Positions 8,838 through 17,270 of a DNA stretch of 64,000 nt are shown piece by piece. The stretch is from an uncultured bacterium (GTDB taxonomy: Bacteria; Desulfobacterota_D; UBA1144). The stretch spans positions 1-64,000 of the forward strand of contig CAJWZP010000002.1 in the NCBI GenBank assembly GCA_913050325.1. The letters are read 5' to 3'. The notes under the pieces were generated by a model. The model was not told the DNA's origin. It saw nothing but the letters and a program-made list of their open reading frames with translations, and did no database searches. Both the position numbers and the translations under genes were made by a program. Every line of letters starts with the position of its first letter. The stretch's first letter is position 1.

Positions 8838-9236
8838 ATGAAAATATATGAATTTTTTAAAATTAGCTTTTTATCAAAAATTTTTAATTTAACACTTATA
8901 AAATATTTTTTAGTTGGATTATTTAATACCGCTGTTAGTTTTGGCATATTCAGTTTATTATATTTTTTAGGTTTGCATTATTTTATTGTTTCAATGGTTA
9001 ATATGGTTATTGGTGTTGGAATTAGTTACTATAATCATAGAAGGTTTACATTTAGTATTAAAGGTGATTTCTTAGAAAAATTTACTCCTATAGCTTTAGC
9101 ATATTATTTAGCAACAAATATTTTGTTGTATTGTGGCGACATTATGGGATTTAATATTTATATTACTTATCTTTTTATTTTACTACCCGTGAGTGTTATT
9201 AATTATTTTGTTTTAAAAATATATGTTTTTAAATAA
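8838..9236 (+). CDS. GtrA family protein (polyprenyl-phosphate-sugar flippase)
   Basis: At 132 residues with four membrane helices this matches the GtrA family in length and layout. The segment KYFLVGLFNTAVSFGIFSLL and the conserved NHRRFTF after the second helix are characteristic. GtrA proteins are thought to flip a polyprenyl-phosphate-linked sugar made by a GtrB-type synthase to the periplasm, where a GT-C enzyme uses it. The likely GtrB partner is at 12876, 3.6 kb away. The gene stands alone on its strand and ends 11 bases from the convergent transketolase gene. Confidence 0.85.
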   Translation: MKIYEFFKISFLSKIFNLTLIKYFLVGLFNTAVSFGIFSLLYFLGLHYFIVSMVNMVIGVGISYYNHRRFTFSIKGDFLEKFTPIALAYYLATNILLYCGDIMGFNIYITYLFILLPVSVINYFVLKIYVFK

Positions 9237-9247
9237 TGTATTTTTTC

Positions 9248-10153
9248 TTATAAGTATTTTGTAATATTTTTATATATATTTTTGGCGTCAAGTTTATTTC
9301 TTAATCTTAAATATTCTTGAGTACCAACTTCATAGATTGTTTGTCTTTTTATCCCAAAGCTCAAAATTCTCGGTGGACTTGATAATTCTGAAGCAATTTC
9401 TTTTAAGAAAGAGCCAATACCTCCAATTGTGGAATGCTCTTCAAAAGTAAAAATTAGTTTACTTTTTGATATAACTCTTTGTATTTCTTTCTTTGTAACA
9501 TCATTAATAATTGGCATTGAAATAAGTCCAATATTTTTATTATTTAAGTTATTAAATGCTTTCTTAACTTCCCCTAAAATAGTTCCAGAACTTATTATAT
9601 TTATTTTTTGAGGTTTATTTAAAATAATATAATTTTTATCTGTTTTGATTTCCCTATGATGAATATCTGGTTCCCCTCCACGTGCCAGACGTAGATATTT
9701 AGGTGATTTATTTATCATTAGTTTTTTATAACAATATGTTAGTTCTTTTCTATCTGCAGGAATATATATAGTCATATTGGGTAGAACCCTTGTTATTGCT
9801 ATATCTTCCATGCCATGATGAGTATATCCCAGATTTCCATAAGGTAGTCCTCCGCCAACAGCAACTATCGATACATCTAAATTATGATAACAAACATCAT
9901 TTCTTATTTGTTCATGACACCTTGAAGTAGCAAAATTAGCAATCGAATAAGTAAAAACTTTTTTTCCAGACATTGATAAACCTGCAGCGATACCAACCAT
10001 ATTTTGTTCAGCTACACCAACATTAATAAAATTATTTGGAAATTTATCCTTAAAGTTATCTAGAACACTAAAGCCTAAATCACCAGTCAATAGATATATA
10101 TTTTTATTTTTTTTTGTTGATTGCTCAAGATACTTAGCAAATAAATTTCTCAT
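9248..10153 (-). CDS. Transketolase-like protein, C-terminal subunit
   Basis: The 301-residue protein covers the pyrimidine-binding and C-terminal domains of transketolase. The motif GVAEQNMVGIAAGL (about residues 42-55) carries the glutamate that activates thiamine diphosphate. It pairs with the gene upstream (10150), which encodes the diphosphate-binding half; the two overlap by four bases and AGGAG precedes the start. Together they should form a heteromeric ThDP enzyme transferring two-carbon ketol units in the cytoplasm. Location inside a sugar-nucleotide locus rather than with pentose-phosphate genes suggests a role in making an unusual sugar; this part is inference. Confidence 0.85.
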   Translation of the reverse strand: MRNLFAKYLEQSTKKNKNIYLLTGDLGFSVLDNFKDKFPNNFINVGVAEQNMVGIAAGLSMSGKKVFTYSIANFATSRCHEQIRNDVCYHNLDVSIVAVGGGLPYGNLGYTHHGMEDIAITRVLPNMTIYIPADRKELTYCYKKLMINKSPKYLRLARGGEPDIHHREIKTDKNYIILNKPQKINIISSGTILGEVKKAFNNLNNKNIGLISMPIINDVTKKEIQRVISKSKLIFTFEEHSTIGGIGSFLKEIASELSSPPRILSFGIKRQTIYEVGTQEYLRLRNKLDAKNIYKNITKYL

Positions 10154-10956
10154 TTCTCTCCTTTTACTTCTATGTACTCATTGCTAGTAGGAGGTCTATA
10201 ATGAGATATTAGCTTATTTTCAAAATTTTTAATTCCTTTTCCCTTGATTGTCTCAAAAATAATTACATTTGGACCCGTTTTTTTCTTAATTGCAAGTTTA
10301 AAGGTTTCTAAAATTTTCTTATGATCATGTCCATTAGATTTAAAAGTATTCCAACCAAAATTTTGAAATTTTTTACTTAAATCTTTTAAATTAATAATAT
10401 CTTTCGTATTACCATAGCTTTGAATATTATTTTTATCTACTAAACAATAAATTGAGCTAAGCTTATGATGACCTGCAAACATTATAGATTCCCAAGTACT
10501 ACCACAGTTTAATTCACCATCACTTATCATACAGAAAACTCTATTATCATATTTCATATGTCCAATACCGAGACCTATTGAAATAGGTAATCCATGACCT
10601 AAAGAGCCAGTTGAGACTTCAACACCTTTAACTTTATGACTTATATGAGCAGATAAAATAGAACTATTTTTTCCAAAATTTTTTAATTCTTTTTTATTAA
10701 AAAAATTTAGATTAGCCAAAGTTGCATATACAACAGCAGCAACGTGGCCTTTACTTAATACAAAAATATCTCTCTTTGAATCATTTGGTTTTTTTGGATT
10801 TATCCTTAGAACATCTGAGTATAAAACGCTTAATATATCTAAACATGATAGTGCACCCCCAAGGTGAGAACTTTGTGCATCATATATCATTTCAACGATA
10901 TTTTTTTTAAGAACTTTTGCAAGTTTTTGAGATTTAGAAATATTTTTTGATTGCAT
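10150..10956 (-). CDS. Transketolase-like protein, N-terminal (ThDP-binding) subunit
   Basis: This 268-residue protein is the diphosphate-binding half of a split transketolase. It contains the family motifs LSKGHVAAVVYATL, TGSLGHGLPISIGLG and the ThDP/Mg motif beginning SDGELNCGSTWES and ending DKNNIQ. Split transketolases are widespread, but this pair is embedded among polysaccharide genes. The start lies 23 bases inside the upstream GT-C-like gene, so the set is cotranscribed. The sugar acceptor is not known. Confidence 0.87.
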   Translation of the reverse strand: MQSKNISKSQKLAKVLKKNIVEMIYDAQSSHLGGALSCLDILSVLYSDVLRINPKKPNDSKRDIFVLSKGHVAAVVYATLANLNFFNKKELKNFGKNSSILSAHISHKVKGVEVSTGSLGHGLPISIGLGIGHMKYDNRVFCMISDGELNCGSTWESIMFAGHHKLSSIYCLVDKNNIQSYGNTKDIINLKDLSKKFQNFGWNTFKSNGHDHKKILETFKLAIKKKTGPNVIIFETIKGKGIKNFENKLISHYRPPTSNEYIEVKGEK

Positions 10957-12850
10957 CTTTTAAAGAATTAACACCATATAATTTATCTGCCTTTACAGAT
11001 AGTAACCCAATATAAATGAGTAATAAAGTATTAAATAAGGTATTAGTGTTTGCATAAATATTATCATAAAAATAAATAAAGCTTTTTGATATCATTAATA
11101 AGCAAATTAAAATTATAATTTTTAAATATTCAGAACTCTTTCTTTTACTTTTTATCAAATATATTAAAGGAATCATAAAATGTAATAATTTATAATCAGT
11201 TGAAGTCGGGGCGAATAAACAAACTATACATAAGCATAAAATAAACTTATATATGTGACTATTCATTTTTATTAAAAAAATAAATCCAGAAAAAATAGAT
11301 ATAAATAAAAAGCCAACAATAATTGAATAGTAATTGGCTATGTTAAAGTTAGGACCTAAAATTAACCATATTGAATTCAGAAGTGAATGGCCAAAATGAA
11401 CACCACTCCATCCCAAAACCATATGATTCTTGTAAAATTTTAATCCTTCTGGGTAAGTATTAAGCCATATATTTATATTTTCAATCGGTTCTCCGTATGG
11501 AAAGATAATTGATGACAGTAGAAATGGTAAAAAGAATAAAATAGTAAATCCACAAAAAGTACCTAAAATTATATCCTTAAGATTATTTTTTTTTAGATAA
11601 ACAGTTAAAAATAATATAGGATATATTTTTAAAGAAGTTGCAAATCCTATTAAAAAACCTGATAAAAAATATCTTCTTTTTATAAAATATAAGAATGACA
11701 ATGCTAAACCAATGAAAACAAATCCTTCAAAGTTTGCCGTGTGCAAAGTAAATAAAAAAGGATAACAACAGAAAATGAATATTGTTGTAAATATAATCTT
11801 TTTTGTTTTTTCTAAATGTTTTGTAAAATTATTTAAGTAAAAGATTGTAAACAATATATAAGAAACTAATATTATTTTAACCCCAAGATAGGGATTGCTG
11901 AGAGTTGATAATTTTAATATTTGTATTATTAATAAACTTCCTGGCAAATAGTTATTTTTTGATGAATCAAAGCCATTTATATGAAAATGATTATCTATAG
12001 AGTAATAATCACAAAAAATACTAATGACATTGTGGAAAGGTGTAAAAATAACAGGAGAGGGAGGATATATTAAAGATTCAATTAAATAATAATAAAATAT
12101 GGAAAATAAAAATCCCAATAAAATTATAGATCCTACAAGATCAAATTTTTTATCACTATTTAAATTTTGATTTAAATCAATCTTAATATTAATAATTTTG
12201 AGTATTCTTTCTTTAATTTTTTCAACTAAATTTGAATAAATCAAATCAAGTTTTCTTTTAGGAGTTTTAATCAAAATATAGTTAAAAATAATAATTAATA
12301 TTATTGAAGTTATTAAAAATTTAAGAAATGTTTTTTCGAAAATAGATTTAAATATGAATTTCCCATCAGACTCAAATTTAAAGAGAATTTTTTCATTAAG
12401 TTTATCGTTTATTTTTACATACTTATTATAGTTTCTTTTCAAAAATAAAAATCTTTCAGAATTAATATTACTCTCATGATCTTTATCTAATTTGTTATCA
12501 ACTCCTATATTTTTAAAATTTTTATACGCATAATCAAAATTATAGAACGAGAACAAAATCTTATAATCAATATTTCCTTTAATTTGGATAAAATTTTTAC
12601 TTCTATCTATTTGTTTAATATCATTAAAATTTATTTTTTTATTCTTGTAAATATTATATATTTCTATTATTTTACCCTGGTCGGCATTAATTGATTTATA
12701 TAGATTTTTAATATTTCCTTTATGAAAATAAAATGAATTATATAAGAAAATTATATATAAAATACTAAATAATATGCTCAAAAAAATTGTGAATTTTCTT
12801 TTATTCATAAAACTTATATAAACTATAACATTCAATTTATTTTTGTTCAT
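10934..12850 (-). CDS. Membrane protein: N-terminal periplasmic domain fused to a GT87-like glycosyltransferase
   Basis: The 638-residue protein starts with a helix, a soluble segment with the VDNKLDKDHE and RFLFLKRNYNKY motifs shared with the proteins at 6088 and 16254, and another helix. From about residue 240 it continues as a multi-helix enzyme. The latter has features of GT87/DUF2029 mannosyltransferase-like proteins: YLPGSLLIIQ, a GFATSLKIYP segment and HMVLGWSGVHFGHS. It thus looks like the fused form of the two-gene modules found elsewhere in the locus. An ATG at codon 15 is an alternative start that places the first helix nearer the N-terminus. It is the first gene of the operon with the split transketolase. 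Confidence 0.65.
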   Translation of the reverse strand: MNKNKLNVIVYISFMNKRKFTIFLSILFSILYIIFLYNSFYFHKGNIKNLYKSINADQGKIIEIYNIYKNKKINFNDIKQIDRSKNFIQIKGNIDYKILFSFYNFDYAYKNFKNIGVDNKLDKDHESNINSERFLFLKRNYNKYVKINDKLNEKILFKFESDGKFIFKSIFEKTFLKFLITSIILIIIFNYILIKTPKRKLDLIYSNLVEKIKERILKIINIKIDLNQNLNSDKKFDLVGSIILLGFLFSIFYYYLIESLIYPPSPVIFTPFHNVISIFCDYYSIDNHFHINGFDSSKNNYLPGSLLIIQILKLSTLSNPYLGVKIILVSYILFTIFYLNNFTKHLEKTKKIIFTTIFIFCCYPFLFTLHTANFEGFVFIGLALSFLYFIKRRYFLSGFLIGFATSLKIYPILFLTVYLKKNNLKDIILGTFCGFTILFFLPFLLSSIIFPYGEPIENINIWLNTYPEGLKFYKNHMVLGWSGVHFGHSLLNSIWLILGPNFNIANYYSIIVGFLFISIFSGFIFLIKMNSHIYKFILCLCIVCLFAPTSTDYKLLHFMIPLIYLIKSKRKSSEYLKIIILICLLMISKSFIYFYDNIYANTNTLFNTLLLIYIGLLSVKADKLYGVNSLKDAIKKYF

Positions 12851-12863
12851 AATTAAAAGATGA

Positions 12864-12869
12864 TATTAT
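12864..12869 (+). promoter_or_regulatory. Candidate -10 box (TATTAT) for the gene at 12876
   Basis: TATTAT ends six bases before the GTG start, with no Shine-Dalgarno between. This supports the GTG start and a leaderless message. Confidence 0.4.
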
Positions 12870-12875
12870 GATTCT

Positions 12876-13808
12876 GTGAAAAAAATAACTATTTTAAGTC
12901 CTACATACAATGAAGAGGATAATATTGATGAACTTGTTCAAAGAATTATTAATATTTTTGATAAAAAACTCATTGAATATAAATATGAAATAATTTTTAT
13001 TGATAATAGTTCTACAGATAATACTGTTGAATTAATAAAAGAAAAAATAAAACAAAATGATAATATCCGACTTATTGTAAATAAAGAAAATTATGGTCAT
13101 ATAAGGTCCCCCTTTTATGGCTTACAACAAACTAACGAATCAGCAACTATTCTTCTAGCTTCAGATTTACAAGATCCTCCAGAGCTGATATATGATTTAG
13201 TTAAGAAATGGGAAGAAGGTTATAAACTTGTATTGGCAACTAAACCAAAGAGTGATGAGGGCTTTGTAATCAATAATTTAAGAAAGTTATATTATAAAAT
13301 CATGAAAAAATTTGCAGAATTTGATCATGTAGAAAATTTTACTGGTTTTGGACTGTATGATAGAGAGATTATTGAACGTTTTAAAGAAATCAAAGATACA
13401 TATCCTTATATGAGAGGCATTGTTTCAGATATGCCATATGAAAAGGGATTTGTAGAATTCCATCAGCCTTTGAGAAAAAGAGGAAAAACTAAAAATAATT
13501 GGTTTACATTAATTGATATGGCATTGCTAGGTATGACACACTCAACAAAGATGCCCTTGAGATTAGTTACTATAACTGGGATGATTTTTTCTTTTTTTAG
13601 TTTTCTGACTGCTGTTGGTTATTTTATTTTTAAATTATTATATTGGGATGAGATTTCTTTTGGTATTACTCCTCTTATATTAGGTTTTTTTATATTCGCT
13701 TCTTTGCAAATGTTATTTCTTGGTATTATTGGAGAATATATATCTAGTATGAATACCAAACTTAATAAAAATAAAATAGTTGAAGAGAAAGAGCGGGTAA
13801 ATTTTTAA
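12876..13808 (+). CDS. GT2 family polyprenyl-phosphate glycosyltransferase (GtrB/DPM1-like)
   Basis: The N-terminal 220 residues are a GT-A family 2 domain: SPTYNEEDNIDELV, FIDNSSTDNT and the catalytic ASDLQDPPE. The end has two membrane helices (about residues 232-255 and 264-288), the layout of GtrB/ArnC/DPM1 enzymes. These load a sugar from a nucleotide donor onto undecaprenyl phosphate at the inner face of the inner membrane. The GtrA-like flippase at 8838 and the several GT-C enzymes nearby are the expected partners. GTG is the start. The 3' end overlaps the convergent methyltransferase gene by four bases. Confidence 0.88.
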   Translation: MKKITILSPTYNEEDNIDELVQRIINIFDKKLIEYKYEIIFIDNSSTDNTVELIKEKIKQNDNIRLIVNKENYGHIRSPFYGLQQTNESATILLASDLQDPPELIYDLVKKWEEGYKLVLATKPKSDEGFVINNLRKLYYKIMKKFAEFDHVENFTGFGLYDREIIERFKEIKDTYPYMRGIVSDMPYEKGFVEFHQPLRKRGKTKNNWFTLIDMALLGMTHSTKMPLRLVTITGMIFSFFSFLTAVGYFIFKLLYWDEISFGITPLILGFFIFASLQMLFLGIIGEYISSMNTKLNKNKIVEEKERVNF

Positions 13809-14698
13809 GATTTTGAGTATAAAAAACAAAAATTACCCAGATACAATGGCAATTGCCAACCACCCTTTAAATTGTTTTTCTTTTTCAATATGACTCTTAA
13901 TCCATGACCTATTAAATAAAGAATAGGAAAAAAATTTTTTGTTGGCTTTATAAATATTTTTTTTAGTTTGAAATTGTTAAGAAAGAAATCAATTGAATTT
14001 TGATTATAAAGTTGAGGATGTTGTAAGCAAAATGCCGGCCATCTTTTTCCTAATATACTCGCAAGCGTTGAGCTTTCATCATGTACTACACCAAATATTT
14101 TTCCATCATCTTTTAATAGGTTTGATATTTTTAATATTGTTTCTGAAATATTAACAATATGATCAAAAACATGAATACCAATTGCAAAATCAAATTTTTT
14201 TTCAATATTATTTATATCAAATATATCAGTGTAAATTGAAGATGAAATTTTCTTTAATTCAGAATGCATTTCGAGATTTGGTTCAATGAAGGTGAACTCT
14301 ATATCTGGTCTTTTGTTTAAAACTTCTAAAGCAAATGCACCGTTATCTGCACCTATTTCAATAATCTTTGCATTTTTGGGGAGATAATCAATTATAAAAT
14401 CCAGGTAATATATTTTAGTTCTTTTTTCAGATTCATAGTCTCCCGAATGAACATTATCTGGCATTGATCCATATAAATTAACTAGTTCATTAGGTGAAAA
14501 ATATTTTTTCGTATATAAAAAGCCACATTTGCATCTTGAATACTTAAAAAAAACATTTTCTTCGCTAAAACCAATGAATCTTTCTTTGGCTAATTCATAG
14601 TTCTCTGAAGCATCGTATTGTGGATTTACGAAATCATTTTCTAAACACGATGTACTATCACAAACTGGACAGTTTCTATTTATGAATAATTGATTCAT
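13805..14698 (-). CDS. SAM-dependent methyltransferase with N-terminal zinc ribbon
   Basis: The N-terminus has CPVCDS (residues 10-15) and a second cysteine pair, CKCG, near residue 57, suggesting a zinc ribbon like those in sugar C-methyltransferase-type proteins. A class I SAM-binding motif, IIEIGADNGAFA, follows near residue 110. At 297 residues it is shorter than the NovU/TylC3 C-methyltransferases (about 410). It lies three bases downstream of the Rieske gene and shares its transcript. The substrate is probably a sugar or sugar nucleotide of the locus, inferred from position only. Confidence 0.75.
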   Translation of the reverse strand: MNQLFINRNCPVCDSTSCLENDFVNPQYDASENYELAKERFIGFSEENVFFKYSRCKCGFLYTKKYFSPNELVNLYGSMPDNVHSGDYESEKRTKIYYLDFIIDYLPKNAKIIEIGADNGAFALEVLNKRPDIEFTFIEPNLEMHSELKKISSSIYTDIFDINNIEKKFDFAIGIHVFDHIVNISETILKISNLLKDDGKIFGVVHDESSTLASILGKRWPAFCLQHPQLYNQNSIDFFLNNFKLKKIFIKPTKNFFPILYLIGHGLRVILKKKNNLKGGWQLPLYLGNFCFLYSKS

Positions 14699-14701
14699 TT
14701 T

Positions 14702-15670
14702 TTACCCTATATTATTTGCTCTAAAAACTTCGTAAGGTTTAGTATTATAATATTCAGGACTATTCCTGAAAGAAATAGATAAGGTATTATCATCTATTAT
14801 CTCAATACAATAATCAATACTTGGAATAATTTTAAAATTTCTATCTTTATCAATTTCGAACAAATGACTTATTCTTCTATGATGCCAAGGACATAGAATT
14901 CTTTGGTTAACCATACATTTACTATTTAGCTTTGCACCCTCATGAGGACAAGTTGTGGGCCAAAGTAATATTTTTTGATCTTTATTTGTTGTAAAAAAAC
15001 TCATAATACCTTCTTTTTCACCTATAACAGCTTCTTTATTATTGTTTATTATTGAATCTATAGAAATTTTAATAGATGATTTTCCTTCTTTTATATAAGC
15101 ATTTGCTCTATAAATCTCTTCGGTAAAATCGAAAGAATATGTTTTATCTGGATTGTAAAAATCATGATTGATTGCTCTAAGGTCTGCTTTACGACATCTC
15201 ATAGGCATGTCTTCTGACATTAACACATCATTATTTTTTTTAATAACCTTCAATATTAAAGGCACTAGGAAATTGAATAATGGTTTATTCACTACTGCAA
15301 ATCTTGATTCAACTTCGACCCCACCAGGCTTATCTTTACTTTTAGTATTAACAACAATTAAAAAAGGGCCAAAAGAGCTATAATAAATTTGATCGTATTC
15401 ATCAAACTCATAATTAACAACAACAATTGGTATTTCTATTCCAAAAATAGGTAATTTTGTTAAATTTATAGATCCAACATAAGAATTACTTACTACGGGT
15501 TGAACACTTTGAATAGATTCATGAACAATATTCAGATGAGGAACATCTTTATAGTTCCAATCGGAATCTTTTGATGTATATCTTCCATTCATGTTTACTT
15601 GTAATATTTTGGAAGAATATCCTTCATTCTCTAGTTCCGATATTATTGTTTCAAAAGACTTTTTTAACAT
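14702..15670 (-). CDS. Rieske [2Fe-2S] domain protein with an unrecognised N-terminal domain
   Basis: The C-terminal third has the Rieske cluster ligands CPHEGAKL and CPWHHRR (C-x-H ... C-x2-H, about residues 240-270). The first 165 residues are an unrecognised domain with YVGSINLTKLP, GIEIPIVVVNYE and YYSSFGPFLIV. I see no mononuclear-iron site typical of Rieske ring-hydroxylating oxygenases, so this may be an electron carrier or a new type of oxygenase. A truncated copy of the N-terminal domain lies just upstream at 15736. TATAAT is seven bases before the ATG. The gene is followed immediately by a methyltransferase, so the pair may modify the same sugar, which is inference. Confidence 0.8.
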   Translation of the reverse strand: MLKKSFETIISELENEGYSSKILQVNMNGRYTSKDSDWNYKDVPHLNIVHESIQSVQPVVSNSYVGSINLTKLPIFGIEIPIVVVNYEFDEYDQIYYSSFGPFLIVVNTKSKDKPGGVEVESRFAVVNKPLFNFLVPLILKVIKKNNDVLMSEDMPMRCRKADLRAINHDFYNPDKTYSFDFTEEIYRANAYIKEGKSSIKISIDSIINNNKEAVIGEKEGIMSFFTTNKDQKILLWPTTCPHEGAKLNSKCMVNQRILCPWHHRRISHLFEIDKDRNFKIIPSIDYCIEIIDDNTLSISFRNSPEYYNTKPYEVFRANNIG

Positions 15671-15677
15671 AGATTAC

Positions 15678-15683
15678 ATTATA
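15678..15683 (-). promoter_or_regulatory. Candidate -10 box (TATAAT) for the Rieske gene
   Basis: A perfect TATAAT on the minus strand ends seven bases before the ATG at 15670. The surrounding 40 bases match the upstream region of the truncated copy at 16200, so the promoter was duplicated along with the gene. Confidence 0.5.
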
Positions 15684-15735
15684 CTTAAATCGATTTTTTT
15701 TATCCATAATAAGCTCATTAGTGCTAAATTTATTT

Positions 15736-16200
15736 TTAAGTTGATTTAAAAACATTATTATTCTTCTTTATAATTCTTATTATCAATGGAGTTAAAAAAT
15801 TAAAAAAAGGTTTATTAAGCACAGCAAATCTGGATTCAATTTCGTACTCATTATTTGTAATCTTTCTTTTATTGTTTATTACAATTAAAAAAGGCCCAAA
15901 AGAGCTATAATAAATTTCATTATTTACAGCATATTCGTAATTTACTACAACGATAGGTATCTCTATACCAAAAAGAATAGGTAATTTTGTTAAATTTATA
16001 GATCCAACATAATTTTCATCTACAATAGGCTGTAGAGATTGTTTTGACTCATAAACAATATTTGGTTTAATAAAGTTATTATTATTTGGTTCAGAATTTT
16101 TATCTAAATTCTTAGTTTTTGAATTTACCTGAACTATTTTTGACGAATATCCCTCTTTTTCTAATGCAGAAATTATTATTTCAAATGATTTCTTTGCCAT
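15736..16200 (-). CDS. Truncated tandem paralogue of the Rieske-protein N-terminal domain
   Basis: The 154-residue product aligns with residues 1-155 of the protein at 14702: KKSFE.IIS.LE.EGYSSKI, YVGSINLTKLPI, GIEIPIVVVNYE and SSFGPFLIV recur. It stops at the junction before the Rieske domain, so it has no iron-sulfur ligands. One extra residue (LPILFG versus LPIFG) and many substitutions show that the copies have diverged while the frame stayed open. Its upstream region has the same TATAAT spacing as the full-length gene. It may be a remnant of a tandem duplication or a stand-alone domain that is still used. Confidence 0.6.
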   Translation of the reverse strand: MAKKSFEIIISALEKEGYSSKIVQVNSKTKNLDKNSEPNNNNFIKPNIVYESKQSLQPIVDENYVGSINLTKLPILFGIEIPIVVVNYEYAVNNEIYYSSFGPFLIVINNKRKITNNEYEIESRFAVLNKPFFNFLTPLIIRIIKKNNNVFKST

Positions 16201-16207
16201 TGACTAC

Positions 16208-16213
16208 ATTATA
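16208..16213 (-). promoter_or_regulatory. Candidate -10 box (TATAAT) for the gene at 15736..16200
   Basis: TATAAT on the minus strand ends seven bases before the ATG, the same spacing as at the full-length paralogue 530 bases away. Confidence 0.45.
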
Positions 16214-16234
16214 CTTAAATGGATTTTTTTTATC

Positions 16235-16240
16235 TATAAT
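16235..16240 (+). promoter_or_regulatory. Candidate -10 box (TATAAT) for the gene at 16254
   Basis: TATAAT ends 13 bases before the ATG, which would leave a leader of about six or seven bases. The divergent promoter of 15736..16200 lies 22 bases away. Confidence 0.35.
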
Positions 16241-16253
16241 TTAAAGTTCTACT

Positions 16254-17270
16254 ATGAAACGAAAAATTTTATTTTTATTATTGTTTGTTTTTATTTTATT
16301 GCTTCTAGATTTTAACAATCAAAAGTCTTTATTTAAAGATACTTTCTCGAATGGCATTCATGTTTTTGGTCTTGAAGTTCAAAAAAAATGTTTTAAAAAT
16401 CAAATTGATAAAAATTGTTTAAATGATTCGTTGTTATTAAAGAAAGAAATTATTAATTATTTAAATGCTACTTCAGTTAGTTCAAATTTTATATTTAAGA
16501 ACGTTGAATTACATTATATTAAGAAGGAATTGATTATTGAAAGTTTATCGTCATTTGGTTTAACTAAAAATCTTGTTAAAGATCATAGAAATGATTATTT
16601 TGATAGATACAAAATTCTCGGATTCCCAACTATTTTAAAAAAATATACAAGATATTTATTTTTTAAAAAAGATAATATGTCTTACCTCCATAAAAGCTTC
16701 AATGATTCTTTTCAAAACATTGATGCAATTTATGTTTCAGAAGTATCATTAGATGATTTTTTTAGATCATATTTTAATAATAGGTTTCCATTAATATTAG
16801 TAGTCATATCTCTTTTTGGCATTTTTATTTATTACACTTTAAAGGAAAAAATTAATACAAAGACTGGTATTAATAAAAATTTTTTACTTAATTTTTTATT
16901 TTTTATAAATATTCTCTTTATAACAATTAGACTTATTGAATTTTCTAAGTATTCATTTATAAACATACCTAATGATAATTATTTTTTTTGGGTGCATGAT
17001 AAAATTCACGATAAATATAATGAATTATTTTTGTTCCTAACTTTATTGGTTGTATCTTTTATTCTAATAATTTTTAATTCTAAATTTAAAATAAATGAAA
17101 ATATATCAAAATTTAAAAAATTTATAATGTATATACTTCTAATCTCTTTAGCTTTTTTTGCATCCTATAATTTAGCTCTTGATAGTACATATAGGTATTA
17201 TGAATTTTTTGTTTCTATTTCCATCTCTTCCTTAGTTGCAATTAATATTTTTACAAAGGAGAGAAAATGA
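16254..17270 (+). CDS. Membrane protein with an N-terminal periplasmic domain, family shared with 6088 and 10934
   Basis: The 338-residue protein has an N-terminal helix, a soluble segment of about 155 residues and then about five helices. The soluble segment contains FGLTKNLVKDH and RYLFFKKDN, which match the motifs of the other two family members although the rest is diverged. Two cysteines (KKCFKNQ, KNCLND) near the start of the soluble segment could form a disulfide. It overlaps the next gene by four bases (ATGA), with AGGAG before that start. This repeats the pairing of the family with a GT-C-like protein. Function unknown. Confidence 0.6.
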   Translation: MKRKILFLLLFVFILLLLDFNNQKSLFKDTFSNGIHVFGLEVQKKCFKNQIDKNCLNDSLLLKKEIINYLNATSVSSNFIFKNVELHYIKKELIIESLSSFGLTKNLVKDHRNDYFDRYKILGFPTILKKYTRYLFFKKDNMSYLHKSFNDSFQNIDAIYVSEVSLDDFFRSYFNNRFPLILVVISLFGIFIYYTLKEKINTKTGINKNFLLNFLFFINILFITIRLIEFSKYSFINIPNDNYFFWVHDKIHDKYNELFLFLTLLVVSFILIIFNSKFKINENISKFKKFIMYILLISLAFFASYNLALDSTYRYYEFFVSISISSLVAINIFTKERK

